NCBI GenBank assembly: GCA_023614405.1
Contig: CM042689.1
Location: 277,829,533-277,893,532 of the forward strand
Reading direction: 5' to 3'
DNA length: 64,000 bases
DNA from: Avena insularis
Taxonomy: Eukaryota; Streptophyta; Magnoliopsida; Poales; Poaceae
In this document: one piece after another, positions 48,790-59,960 of the stretch
How positions within the stretch are numbered: the first letter of the stretch is position 1
Layout: each line of letters begins with the position of its first letter
Translations under genes and position numbers: made by a program
The notes under the pieces: generated by a model
Told to the model about the DNA's origin: nothing
The model's input: the letters and a program-made list of their open reading frames with translations, nothing else
The model's database searches: none

Positions 48790-50048
48790 TTGGCCGACAA
48801 AGCCAAGAGTGGAGGTATGACTTCTGACTCAGGTACACTTGTTTGCAATGTTATAGACATATATCTTGCTGATGCACCTAATAGTTCTTGGGTATATGAT
48901 ACCAGATCAGTTATTCACATATGCAACTCGTTGCAGGGACTGGTAAGAACTAGGAGCGTAGCAAGAGGCGAGGTTGATATTCGAGTCGGCAACAAAGCAA
49001 GAGTTGCTGCGTTGGAAGTAGGCACGATGCAAGTTCATTTACCTTCCAGATTCATTATGAAACTGAATAATTGTTATTATGTTCCAGTGCTCAGTCGAAA
49101 CATTATTTCTGCTTCATGTTTGATGAGGCAAGGCTATGAGTCGAATATCAAGAATAATGGTTGTTCTTTGTATTTGAATGATATGTTTCACGGCTTTGCA
49201 CCCGTCCAGGACGGGTTATTTATTTTGAATCTTGATGGTGAGTCGGTTTATAACATAAACGTTAAAAGGTTGAAACCAAATGATCTGAATATGACTTACT
49301 TTTGGAACTGTCGGCTTGGTCATATAAGTTGGAAACGCATGAAGAAGCTCCATGATGATGGACTCCTAAATTCGTTCGACTTGGAGTCATTCGAGACATG
49401 CGAATCTTGCCTACTTGGCAAAATGACCAAGACACCTTTTGCAAAGAGTTGCGAAAGGGCGTCCGACTTGTTGGGTCTAGTACATAGTGATGTATGTGGA
49501 CCAATGAGCACGACAGCCAGGGGTGGTTATGAGTACTTCATTATCTTCCCTTATGATTTGAGTAGGTATGGATATATCTACTTGATGAAACACAAGTCGG
49601 AAGCCTTTGAAAAGTTCAAAGAATTCCAGAATGAAGCACAGAATCAACTTGGCAAGAAAATAAAGTTTCTTCGGTCGGACCGAGGAGGCGAGTACATGAG
49701 CCATGAGTTTGATGACCATCTGAAAAGTTGTGAAATAGTTCCTCAACTTACTCCGCCAGGAACGCCGCAAAGGAACGGTGTTTCGGAAAGGCGGAATCGA
49801 ACCTTGTTGGACATGGTACGGTCAATGATGAGTCGGACAGATCTGCCTTTATCATTATGGGGTTATTGTCTAGAAACAGCGCATTCACACTAAACAGAGT
49901 ACCATCAAAATCGGTAGAGAAGACACCGCATGAGATGTGGACAGGCAAAAGGCCGAGTTTGTCTTTTCTTAAGATTTGGGGTTGTGAAGCATTTGTCAAG
50001 CGACTTCAGTCGGACAAGTTTACAGCCAAGTAGGATAAGTGTATTTTC
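48790..50048 (+). pseudogene. pol: A2 protease and integrase
   Basis: In frame with gag after the TAG. The protease site reads WVYDTRSVIHICNS: the catalytic Asp is kept but DTG has become DTR, which should inactivate it. The pre-integrase zinc segment is RLGHISWKRM...CESCLLGKM. The integrase core keeps HSDVCGPM, RSDRGGEY and NGVSERRNRT, the D, D and E blocks. The frame shifts near 49880 (after WGYCLETA) and a TAG at about 50032 interrupts the C-terminal part before GYPRETLGYYF. About 420 residues in all, close to the usual Copia length. Confidence 0.8.
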
Positions 50049-51356
50049 GTGGGGTATCCGAGGGAAACCTTGGGTTACTACTTCTACAACCGAGAAGAGG
50101 GCAAAGTGTTTGTCGCTCGGAACGGTGTCTTCCTTGAGAAAGAGTTTCTCAGTCGGGGAGTAAGTGGGAGCACGGTGCAGCTCAAAGAAATTCGAGAGGA
50201 ACCGGCTAGTAGCGAGTCGGCAGAAACCTTGGAGGTTGAGCCAGTCGTGGCAGCTGAGTCGGCAGCAGCACCTGTACTACGAAGATCGGCAAGATTACGA
50301 AGTGTTCGTGATGTGTTACTGTTAGACAGTGATGATCCGGAAAATTATTCGAAAGTGATGGTGGGATCTGATTCCGAGTCATGGCTTGGAGCCATGAGAT
50401 CCGAGATAAAGTCCATGGATGAAAATCAAGTTTGGAACTTGGTTGATCTGCCAAACGGTGCAAGACCCGTCGAGTGCAAATGGGTCTTTAAGAAGAAAAC
50501 TGATATGGATGGAAATGTTTCAATCTATAAAGCACGCCTTGTCGCAAAGGGGTTCCGACAAGTTCAAGGAGTTGATTACGATGAGACTTTCTCGCCCATA
50601 GCGATGCTTAAATCAGTTCGGATCATGTTAGCTATAGCGGCCTATTTCGACTATGAGATATGGCAGATGGATGTCAAAACGGCTTTCCTTAACGGAAATT
50701 TAACCGAGGACGTGTATATGATACAGCCTGAGGCTTTTGTCGATCCGGCTAATGCTGACAAGGTGTGCAAACTTCAGAAATCCATTTATGGGTTGAAACA
50801 AGCATCTCGGAGTTGGAATATTCGCTTTGATGAGGTAGTCAAATCGTTTGGCTTCATCAAGAGTGATCATGATTCTTGTTTGTACAAGAAGTTTAGTGGG
50901 AACAAAGTAAATTTTCTAATCTTATATGTGGATGACATATTACTGATTGGAAATGATATCCAGATGTTGCAAGAAACCAAGGAATCATTGGAAAGGAGTT
51001 TCTCAATGAAAGACTTGGGTGAGGCAACATACATCCTCGGAATCCGGATCTATAGAGATAGATCAAGGAGGCTCATTGGATTGAGTCAGAGTACTTATTT
51101 GGACAAAGTGTTGAACAAGTTCAACATGGAATCGTCTAAGAAGGGGTTCTTACCGATGTCCCATGGTGTAAAACTTAGCAAGACTCAGTGTCCTTCGACA
51201 ACTGATGAGCGAAGTCGGATGAGTGCGATTCCATATGCTTCTGTAGTCGGATCCATCATGTACGCCATGATTTGTACTAGGCCAGATGTTTCCTATGCTC
51301 TAAGTGTTGTGAGCAGATACCAGGCTGATCCTGGAGAGATCCATCGATACAGCTAA
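50049..51356 (+). pseudogene. pol: A2 reverse transcriptase (long uninterrupted frame)
   Basis: A single 435-codon frame from the integrase C-terminus (GYPRETLGYYF, FLEKEFLS) through an acidic, Ser-rich linker to the full reverse transcriptase: CKWVFKKKTDMDGNV, YKARLVAKGF, VDYDETFSPI, WQMDVKTAFLNG, SIYGLKQASRSWN, LYVDDILLIGND, SFSMKDLGEATYILGI and PYASVVGSIMYAM. Both catalytic blocks are intact. The frame ends at 51354-51356 through a small shift before the RNase H. It copies element RNA into DNA in the cytoplasmic particle. It is called a pseudogene because the polyprotein around it is broken. Confidence 0.85.
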
Positions 51357-51906
51357 AAAATATCCTAAAGTACTTGAGAAGGACTAAGGATATGTTTTTG
51401 GTTTATGGTGGTGAAGATGAACTCAGTGTAAAGGGTTACACGGATGCGAGTTATCTTACCGACTCTGATGATTCTCGCTCACAATCCGGATACGTGTTTA
51501 TTATAAACGGAGGTGCTGTGAGCTATAAGAGTTCCAAGCAAGAGATCGTGGTTCCGGCTTCACAACAGAGGTTGAGTATATTGTCACGGAGGCAGCAAAG
51601 GAAGCTGTTTGGATGAGGAATTTCCTCATGGATCTTGGTGTGGTTCAAGGCTCGTACAATCCGTTGGACGTGTATTGTGACAACAATGGTGCTATTGCAC
51701 AAGCCAAGGAACCTAGACAGCACCAGAAGAACAAGCACATACTCATGCGGTACCACCTGATTCGCCAGTTCGTGGATCAAGGTGATATCAAGTTATGCAA
51801 GGTACACACAAATGCAAATATTGCGGATCCGTTGACAAAGCCGTTACCCCAGCCGAAGCATGAGGCGCACCTGAGAGCCATGGGCATTAGATGCTTAGAC
51901 ATGTGA
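51357..51906 (+). pseudogene. pol: A2 RNase H
   Basis: Frame 51374-51616 has YLRRTKDM, GYTDASYLTD (Asp) and SQSGYVFIINGGAVS. A shift near 51560-51610 passes to frame 51613-51906 with VYCDNNGAIAQAKEP (Asp) and ending in ADPLTKPLPQ. The Glu-containing T(E)AEY segment lies at the shift (51560-51590) and is damaged in every frame. Confidence 0.8.
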
Positions 51907-51925
51907 TGTCGGAAGATTGACTCTA

Positions 51926-51940
51926 GTGCAAGTGGGAGAC
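51926..51940 (+). other. A2 polypurine tract
   Basis: GTGCAAGTGGGAGAC directly before the 3' LTR. Confidence 0.85.
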
Positions 51941-53292
51941 TATTGGGAATATGCCCTAGAGGCAATCATGTATGATGAGATTTCCCATTGTATTCATAAA
52001 GATATTAAGTAGTCCTTGTATAAACATCTGATGTGTAACATTGAATATGTGATTCGGTTGTAGAACTATGCATTCATGTTGTTTGTACTAAATATCCTTG
52101 GTCATTGAGGTTGTGCTGGACACACAACTTAGACCAATGTGAAAGTTGGCTTGATGACTCAGTTCCACTTGTCATGGGCATGGACATGCTGTTCCAACTT
52201 ACATAGATTCGGCTAAAGAGTTTAGCGAGTCGGATTGACCCATATTGAGGTACAACGAACAAGTTGTCATTTGTATATCTCAATCAATGTAATCCTTAGA
52301 CCTGAGGTTATTGCATAGTCCGAGTTGAGGATCATAGACTTAGGTTCTGTCAAACGCTGATCCGTAACTGGGCAGTTATAAAGGCAGAGTTCGGGTCGAC
52401 TGAGAATCAAGCTGCATGATGTGAATAACCAAGATGGGATTTTGCCCCTCCGCTTGGAGAGATATTCTCTAGGCCCTCTCGTGAGATATGATTCGGAAAG
52501 CATGGCCATGCACGACTCGGTTAAGTGTTAACCGAGGCGATCGACTAAGAGTTAGTCGGGTGAATCACTTATCTTGGATCGAGAAGAGAGTCAGACTATT
52601 TAAGGGATGACAATTATTCGCCTATAGTCTGACAAGGTATATCGTGAGGCAAAAGGGACTCGGACGTAAGTCGCATTGGAAAGGCAAGTCGTCATGACTC
52701 TTTGGTACTTGGGAGTCGGCACGTTCTGCTAGGAGCCGCTACCGACTGATCGATTGAGAGTCGGACTCCAATCGTGTCCAAGTAGCCATGAGCCTGCGGG
52801 GTCACACACTTAAGAGTGGGAGCAAGTTCGGATTGGATCTGAACCTGTAATCTGGTTGGGTTGGACCTAAACCGGACTAGGACTGAGTTAGTGAGTTGGA
52901 CTCATGGTGACTAGTGTTATATGGGCTTTAGTGAATGGGTCGCGCGAGCAGAGCCCACGTTCACTCCCTATATATAGTGGAGCACCGTAACCCAGAAAGG
53001 TTAATCGTTGTTCGGTTAGGTCATTCCATGTGTTGGAAACCCTAGCTCCCAGAGTCCTAACCTAGCGAACCTGGCCACGCGCCTCCTTGTACGTGTGGAT
53101 ACCAGCAGAGGTGCTGTGCGATCAGCACCACGACGATCGGATCGTGAGGACTGCACTGCATCAACTGACGCTCTTCATCAGTAATCCGCAACTGCGCGTC
53201 TAGTGGTAAACCTCATGGCCTTCTACCTCAGCTAGATCTTGGGATCACCACGTTAGAGGAAAATTTTTGTTTTATCTCCGCGTGGCCCAACA
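51941..53292 (+). repeat. A2 3' LTR
   Basis: 1352 bp. It begins TATTGGG where the 5' LTR has TGTTGGG, so the terminal TG is TA. It ends GTGGCCCAACA and is followed by the ACTAA target duplication. Confidence 0.9.
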
Positions 53293-54325
53293 ACTAAAGC
53301 ATGACCATTATAATCCTTTAATCATTTATGGCTTAGGTTTCCAGTTGGCTAATCAAGGTCTCATCAATACAACATTACAGTTGTATTAAAATTATCTTCT
53401 TAGTATCTCTATTGGATTAAGGGATGTTATTCATGGACTATGCTTCCTTAATCCAATAGGATTACTCATTGGTATCTATCTTCAATGTTCATCCTTATAA
53501 TCCTATTTGTTACCATATAACTATATCTTCAGACAACTCTTTTATCATTTCAGGAGTGAGTTAACTCCATCAATTATCACAATGATCTTATTCTCTTCCA
53601 ACACTCCCATCCTATAGATGATATCTAAATCTAGCATTACCACCTACCTCTTCTTACCTCCTTCTCTAAAGGATTTACAGTGAATGTTATGATAAAGACA
53701 TGAGTTGATAGATCAAGAATTGATAGGTTAAGAATTGGTGAATCAATAGTTGATTACTCAACATTGATGAACAACAGATATTAAGATAAGTTTCAATAGA
53801 GATGATAAGGATTAATATGGAAAGAAAGATATATGGTGAATGGTCTTAAATTGGTTTCCTTCCTACTCAATACAACAAAAGAATTAAGGTCAAGTATTAC
53901 CATGATACTCATGGTAGAGATATATAAGATTAAGATAGTTCAAGATTTAGTTATTAAATTCTTGTTTCTTGAGTTTTATTCTAATCTTGGTATTCATGAG
54001 TTATTGTAATGAATACTACATATGATCACTTAAGGATCAAATTATAATCATTAATCAATGTGTATTGGTTTAGTTTTATTACATTTGATCCACCCTTAGA
54101 TCAAATTACCATTCCCCAAAAAAAAATTAGCAAAGGTCATATTGAAACTTATCGCAGTTAACTTGATGATCTACCTCAATTCCATCAAGTTGAGAGAAGC
54201 TTCAATCACTTTGCCAAGTTTTGTTTAAAAGCACGAAAATTATTCGGATTTTCTATGCATGAATGCAATGCACACATCTGTGTTCAGCTTATTTCTAAGC
54301 TCTGATGTTGGGATGTTACAGTCCT

Positions 54326-55686
54326 CGCCCGCTTCTACTGAGAAATCTTCCTGAAGGGCATCGCCCTTAGCGACATCGACTCCTTGGCGAAGGCCTTGGC
54401 GGGTGATGCCTCTGTGAACTACAAGAAGACCCAGAAGGGTGTGGGTGCAACCCTGGGCTTGGCGATGGCTATGGCGACTGGTGCGCAGTTGAACCTGAGC
54501 CAGGTCACCTCCAGGATGTCAGTGGCAGCTGATGGCACCGAGGTAGGCTTTTCTCCTTTCTCTTCCCGCTGCAAGCACTTTGGTCCGAAGCTCATTGATC
54601 TTCTAGCCACATACATGCTGGAGCAGCAGCAGGCAACCAAGGCGAAGGCCTCAGAGTCCAAAGTTGCTCCGGATGTGGCTGCTTCTTAGGGTTCTTGTGC
54701 CATAGTTGCCTTTGTTTTCTGAGTCTGCTTTTCCAGCATTCATGTAATGCTCCGAACTGGATGAATCTAACTCTACCACGTAATGGTCATTTTGATGTAA
54801 ATATATGCATTTCCTTTTTGTACTGTCAATTTCCTCTGTCTTTACACTCTTTCGTTTGTGCGCCTCTTAGGGCCCTTTGAGTGTTGATCTTGTGACCACA
54901 TCACCTGCCTTGGTTGTTACCTGCCCATCGTCCAGTGAGGCATCACAGTTGCCTTTGCTACGTGATCGCATCCGATTCCTGGAGAAAGATGTTCTCGTCA
55001 TCCGTGGACATGCATATGTTTGGAAATCTAAGATGGAGCGGGCCACTACGAGAGAGGAGTTTCTCCTTGTAGAATTTTTATAGGTCGTCGAGAAACTTCA
55101 ATGTAAGTTGTCGTGGGTGTCCATGTTCTGTTTTTCGACTAAGCCCAACAACTGCAGTTTCTGAGATGCTGCTCTTGTTTGCAGTTGTAAATCTTCTTCC
55201 ATGGGAAGAGAAGGAGAGCGTTGCTATTCAGCTTAACTGCCTCACCCAATAGGAGTTGGAGGCCAGAGGCTTCTTTTGGATGGACCGTGATTGCGCGATT
55301 GTTGTCGCAACGGTTCAGGATCGCGTCCACCAAGTGCTCCAGGTGTTAAAGCATGCGAGGTATTCACTCGCCTCCGTATGGGCTGCAATGTTCCCCCTGG
55401 ATGCGGCTCCATCCAGCTTTCTGGGGCTGCTGGGCAAGTTTGAAGCGTGGACGCCGTGAAAGAACTTGTACGTCAACTACTTGTGGCGGGTGCAAAGGCA
55501 GCGTTGGCGCTTGTCCTGCTGCATCACCGTGATGTTGACTTGGCGAAGATAGCGGCGGGGCCACCAGCTCCTCCAGTTGGTATGGCATTGGACATGCGTC
55601 CACACTATGTTGTGGTTGCTCACCATGCTTGGGATATTTTCGACCTCTTCGACGAGCGGACGAGCGTCCTGCCCCAGCGGAGTTGA
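54326..55686 (+). pseudogene. Antisense spliced ORF of G, exons after LTR2
   Basis: Reading resumes across the GTCCT duplication in the same frame as exon 6 (EVLARFY, then a stop codon, then EIFLKGIALSDIDSLAKAL). Frame 54384-54689 codes an Ala-rich helical segment. A further part near 54890-55080 holds LRDRIRFLEKDV. A GT..AG intron fits at 55103-55184 (donor ATGTAAGT, acceptor GTTTGCAG). The last coding stretch (55447-55686) reads LVRQLLVAGAKAALALVLLH...AWDIFDLFDERTSVLPQRS and ends at TGA 55684-55686. The coiled-coil-like tail is common in this family of plant Gypsy antisense ORFs. Other introns in 54540-54890 are likely but not fixed. Confidence 0.6.
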
Positions 55687-56074
55687 GTCCTGCAATGTTT
55701 GAACATAGTGATGTAAAATTTGTATAGTACCGAGTGGGCTTTTGTGCCCTTGTAAAGTTTGTAAGTATGTGTTTGAACGTAGTGCTTTGTTGGCATAGAA
55801 TATGTGCATGTCATTTTTGTTAGACGGACGTGGTCAGCTACTTAGGGTGATGCGTTATTTGTGACAGTCCACGAAGTCGAGAGGTGAGGTGCATCCCCCG
55901 AGCGTAATTAAGGATGTAAATGTATACAAGAGAGAAAATATTTGGGCCAAGGAACTTATCTTTTATTCATTGCATTGTAGGGGGTATAGTTTTCGGCTGA
56001 GTAGCCTTATTGAAAGTAAAAGACAACTAGGGGTAGAAGCGTCGCAGTTGTGCGACATTCCAAGGGTTGGAGTA
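55687..56074. other. Convergent spacer between antisense ORF and G integrase
   Basis: 388 bp where the plus-strand ORF (ending 55686) and minus-strand pol (ending near 56075) meet tail to tail. It is T-rich on the plus strand with short repeats of GTAAAGTTTGTA-like words. It should hold the 3' ends and polyadenylation signals of both transcripts, but no clear AATAAA was found. Confidence 0.45.
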
Positions 56075-57135
56075 TGCTACTCCTGACTCAATGTCCTTTA
56101 GGCGGTAGGCGCCACCTGGGATTACTTCGGTGACCACGTAGGGTCCTTCCCAGGGTGACTCTAGCTTCAGGTGCCCTTTCTGCTTGAGTCACAGGACGAG
56201 GACTCCTTCGAAGAAGGGCCTTGGGAATAGACGCCTATTATGGTAGTTGCGGAGACATTGCTGGTACACCGTCGAACGGGTTGCCGCGATGTCGCGATCT
56301 TCGTCCAGCGTGTCAACAGCGTCTTCGAGTGCGGCCTCTGCTTTGCTGTAAGCGACGACCCGCGGGGCGTTATAGCATACCTCGGTGGGTAACATTGCTT
56401 CGGCTCCATGCACCATGGAGAATGGCGTGTAGCCAGTGGCGTTGTTTGGAGTTGTGCGTAGGCTCTAGAGGATGGTGGGTAGCTCATCCGCCTAGGCTCC
56501 CGCCAGTCATTCGAGTGGGCTTAGTAGCCGCTTCTTGATTCCATTGCAGACGAGGTCGTTGGCCTTTTCGACCTGCCCGTTGGTCTACGGATGCGCCATG
56601 GAGGCATACGTGACATTAATTCCGAGCCCTTCGCAGAAGTCTTGGAACTCCTTCGAGGTGAAGTTTGTGTCGTTGTCGGTTATGATGCTGTGAGGCACTC
56701 TAAACCTGTAGATGATGGATTGGAAGAATTTAACGGCAGTGGAGCCGGTCTAGTTAGTCACGGGCATGGCCTCTATCCACTTTGTGAACTTGTCGACTGC
56801 CACCAGGAGGAAGACGTGTCCTCCGGGTGAGGAATTCTATAGTTTTCCAACCATGTCGAGTCCCCACTGTGCGAAGGGCCAGGTCAATGGTATGGGTCGT
56901 AGCTCTGAGCCTGGTGCATGATGCTTGTCTGCAAACCTCTGGCAGGCATTTCACTTCTCAACAATGTCCTTGGCATCGCGCATCGTGGTTGGCCAGTAGA
57001 AGCCAGCTCGTAGAGCCTTGGCAACAAGGGCGCGGCTGCCTGCATGGCGGCCGCAGATGCCTTCTTATATGTTGAGGAGGATGCTCTTCACATCACTGTT
57101 GGTGACGCACTGTTGAAGCACTCCCGTGATGATGC
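56075..57135 (-). pseudogene. pol: G integrase
   Basis: The minus strand shows the zinc-binding segment (CGRHAGSRALVAKALRAGFY..., the last ligand region damaged near 56950), LDMVGKL (first Asp), HSIITDNDTNFTS (second Asp), NGQVEKAND (Glu), then TTPNNATGYTPFSMVHGAEA and a C-terminal GPYVVTEVIPGGAYRL. Most lesions are nonsense changes in one frame: at least six stops, for example after VEK, VGKL, PVTN, MAHP and SPLE. It would integrate element DNA. Confidence 0.75.
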
Positions 57136-57535
57136 TCTTGTACAGCTCTCCGTTGATGATGGTGAAGGCTTTTGATCGGCGTGCGATGTGCCTAGCATCC
57201 GTTGGGTCCTCGGGTAGCTGCTTACCTAGCAGTTAGCGAAGGTATGGCTGGGTCCATGTTTGCTCGACCACGAGGACCTACATGAGGCTGACTAGCTCAA
57301 CTTCGGTGTCCAGTTCTTCGGGTGTTCTGGCTTTCTCGGGTGGCGCAGCCCCAGAGTGTCCTGCGGCATCGGTTTTGTCCTTCGGAATTTTTTGCTTGAT
57401 GGAGGGCACGCAGATTTGCTCGAGGAACACACCTAGTGGCACTGGGTCACATGTGGAGCCGATGTTGGTGAGCTTGTCAGCCTCCTCATTGCTTTCTCTA
57501 CCGACATGCCGGATTTCGTAGCCGTCGAAGTCTCC

Positions 57536-58396
57536 TTAGAGTGAGTTGTAGAGCACACGGTATGCAATCATGTTGCTCATGTGGGCATCGCTCTCGTTCA
57601 TCGTCTGTTGAATGACAAGGTTGGAGTCTCCGTAGATGACGAGGCGCATGGCACCACATACTTTGTCCATCCGCATGTCGTGCAGGATTGCCTCGTACTC
57701 AGCCTCATTGTTGGATGTGCGGAACTTCATCCTCAGCACATATCTCATCTTGTCCCCTTGAGGGGATGTCAAGATTACTCCGGCTCCTACTCCAGCCTCG
57801 CGCTTGGAGCCGTTGAAGTGCAACGTCTAGAGTTGGGACATGTCCGGAGTGTCCGGTAGCTGGAGCTCCATCCAATGGACGAAAAATTCCGAGAGCACCT
57901 GAGACTTTATAGCGGTTCGACGATCATAGATGATGTCCCGCGGGGACAGCTCGATGCCCCATAGGGCTATCTGCCATGTATCTTCGGGGTTGTTGAGGAT
58001 GTTTGATACTGGTGCGTCGTTGACGACCACGATCTGCTGATCCTGGAAATAGTGGCTCAATCAACGCGTAGTCATGAATATGCCATAGGTGATCTTTCGG
58101 TAGTGGGGATACCTTTTCTTTGTAGGCGTCAGTACCTCGCTAAGGTAATATACTGGGTGTTGTACTCCATGGGTTCTCCCATCTTCGGGTCACTCGATCA
58201 TGAGGGCAGTGCTGACCACTTGGTGCGTGGCAGCGATGTAGAGCAGCATGGGATCTCTCTCCTTTGGTGTTACCAGTATGGGAGATGTAGAGATTAAGCG
58301 CTTGAGGTCTTCGAATGCCTCATCAGCTTCAGCCGTCCACTCGAACTTGTCGGCCTTGTAGAGAAATTGGTAGAAAGGGAGAGCATTTTCACCCAT
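57536..58396 (-). pseudogene. pol: G reverse-transcriptase tail and RNase H domains
   Basis: 58396-58190 is the RT-linked RNase H (FEWTAEADEAFEDLKRL...PKERDPMLLYIAAT). 58060-57827 continues through the connection (WGIELSPRDIIYDRRTAIKSQ). After a stop, 57823-57536 holds a second RNase H-type fold: HFNGSKREAGVGAGVIL, SNNEAEYEAILHDMRM and YGDSNLVIQQ. Two RNase H-like modules in tandem are normal for this Gypsy lineage. The usual FDGS Asp is Asn (FNGS), so the first catalytic acid of the second module is lost. Confidence 0.75.
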
Positions 58397-58434
58397 GCGG
58401 CTTATGAACCTGTTGAGTGCCGCGATTCATCCAG

Positions 58435-59215
58435 CTAGTTGTTGGACTCCTTTGACGTTCTCGGCTTCTCCATGGCTAGTATAGCCTTGATTTTATTCGG
58501 GTTGGCCTTGATACCTCTTTTGGAGATGAAGTATCTGAGTAATTGCCCGGATGGCACACCGAAGGCGCACTTTTCCGGGTTCAGCTTGATCCTGTAGCGA
58601 TCAAGGTTGTCGAATGTCTCACGGCGATCGTCGATCAATGTTTGGCTCTCCTTGGTCTTGACCACTATGTCATCAACATAGACCTGAATGTTTTGACCAA
58701 TTTGATTCTCCGGGCAAGCCTGCATGCACCTTTGATAGGTTGCGTCTGCGTTATTTAGCCCAAAGGGAATTGTGTTATAGCAGAACACCCTGAACGGTGT
58801 GATGAATGTCGTATTTTCTTGATCTTCGACCTTCAGTCGAATCTGGTTGTAGCATGAGTAGGCATCAAGGAAGGAGAGTCTCTCGCATCCTGTAGTGGAG
58901 TCAATTATTTGATCGATTTGCAGCAAGGGGAAGTGGTCCGTAGAGCAATGCTTGTTAAGCCACGTGAAGTCCACACACATCCGCAGGATGTCGGTGTCCT
59001 TATTAGGGACCAGTACGGGGTTACCTATCCAGGTACTTTCTTTGATCTCCCTTATGAACTTGACGTCGAGGAGTCTGTTGATTTCGGTACCGATTGCCTA
59101 AGCCCTGCCCTCAGATATTCGACGCATTGTCTGCTTGACTGGACTTGCATTCAGAAACACATTGAGTGCATGCTCGACGAATTCCCTGGGAACTCCTGGC
59201 ATGTCTGCAGGGCAC
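58435..59215 (-). pseudogene. pol: G reverse transcriptase
   Basis: Minus-strand frame 58980-58435 carries MCVDFTWLNKHC, LSFLDAYSCYNQI (first catalytic Asp), FCYNTIPFGLNNADATYQR, VYVDDIVVKTK (YVDD-type catalytic pair) and KCAFGV. The upstream part to about 59215 has the lineage's lead-in (EINRLLDVKFIREI, NPVLVPNKDTDILR), with one stop before it. This is a clear Gypsy-type reverse transcriptase. It is the best kept part of G pol, with about 180 codons open. Confidence 0.8.
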
Positions 59216-59451
59216 CAGGCGAAGATTTCCCAGCACTCACGGAGGAATTCGACGAGCGCGAGTTCCTATGCGAAACTCAAGTTGTTGGAGATCAGGGCCA
59301 TCTTGGTGGGTTCTGTCGGGTGGACCTGCACCGTCTTGGTGTTGAATGTGGATTCGAATGACATGTTAGGTGCATTTTGCCTGGTGATAGGGGGCAGGTT
59401 GTTGTCTGTTGACTCCTTCAGCCTTGTGAGCTCCTCATGCATGCCAAATGA

Positions 59452-59960
59452 CTAGGAGATTCTATTGAAGTCCCTGTCACAGTTGTCTGACTTGGTGAAG
59501 CCACCTGGGACAGTGATGACACCGTTGGGCCATAGCATCTTCAATAGAAGATACACATAATGTGGCACTACCATGAATCTTGTGAATGCCACGCGCCTGA
59601 GGATGGCGTGGTACTGTGAGGGCCAGTCCACCACCTCGAACTCGAGCCGCTCATGCCTGAAGTTGTTGGGGTGCCAAAGATGACGTCGAGCCATATTCTT
59701 CTTAGGGGTATATTCCTTTCCCTGGGATGATGTCGTGGAAGGTCGTGTATAGTTCTTCCAGGCTGCATAGCGGGATTCGCATAGCCACGAGTGTGCTGGT
59801 AAACATTAGATTGATGTCGCTGCCAGAGTCCATGAAGACGTGACTCATCTCGAACCCTCTGATCTGTGCCTCGGGCACCAAGGAAGAGTGACTCGGGCGA
59901 GGTATTTTGCATGGGTGATCCGAATGATCGAATGTGATGCATGACTCCAAGCCGTTGAGG
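59452..59960 (-). pseudogene. pol: G protease
   Basis: Minus-strand frame 59950-59702 has ITFDHSDHPCKIPRP and VFMDSGSDINLM, the retropepsin-type active site (Asp, then small residues; many relatives have MDGGSGLN). Frame 59694-59452 continues with LEFEVVDWPSQYHAIL and GVITVPGGFTKSDNCDRDF, the typical block between protease and reverse transcriptase. A frame change lies near 59698. Confidence 0.75.

Larger units (their letters stand above)
45230..53292 (+). mobile_element. Copia A2: full-length LTR retrotransposon
   Basis: 8063 bp with LTRs at 45230-46597 and 51941-53292, primer site, purine tract and a perfect ACTAA target duplication (45225-45229; 53293-53297). LTRs start TGTTGGGAATATGCCC and end GTGGCCCAACA, a different family from A1. 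It is the best-preserved element in the window: a stop in gag, frameshifts near 48080, 49880 and 51357, but an uninterrupted reverse transcriptase. LTRs differ by about 2-3% by eye plus an indel-rich patch near 53045-53090. Confidence 0.9.
39565..54320 (-). mobile_element. LTR2: single very long LTR (about 6.7 kb) hosting Copia A2
   Basis: Bounded by TG...CA on the plus strand (TGCGGTGACCC at 39565; GGGATGTTACA at 54320) with a perfect GTCCT duplication (39560-39564; 54321-54325). Subtracting A2 leaves about 6688 bp. On the minus strand it starts TGTAACATCCC, like the LARD LTR start TGTCACATCCC, so it is read as minus. It shows the same block layout: AT-rich 41000-42800, GC-rich 42800-43850, AT-rich to the end. 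No internal repeat, primer site or coding domain is seen, so it is most likely a solo LTR left by LTR-LTR recombination. Frames in the GC-rich block (43016-43727) are not gene-like. Confidence 0.65.

Noticed and set aside
54290..54320. GCTCTGAT near the right end of LTR2 read as a reversed primer-binding site
   Set aside because: It lies inside the LTR close to its outer terminus, not next to an inner LTR edge, and only eight bases match.
55477..55809. 110-codon minus-strand frame
   Set aside because: Antisense shadow of the last exon of the G antisense ORF.
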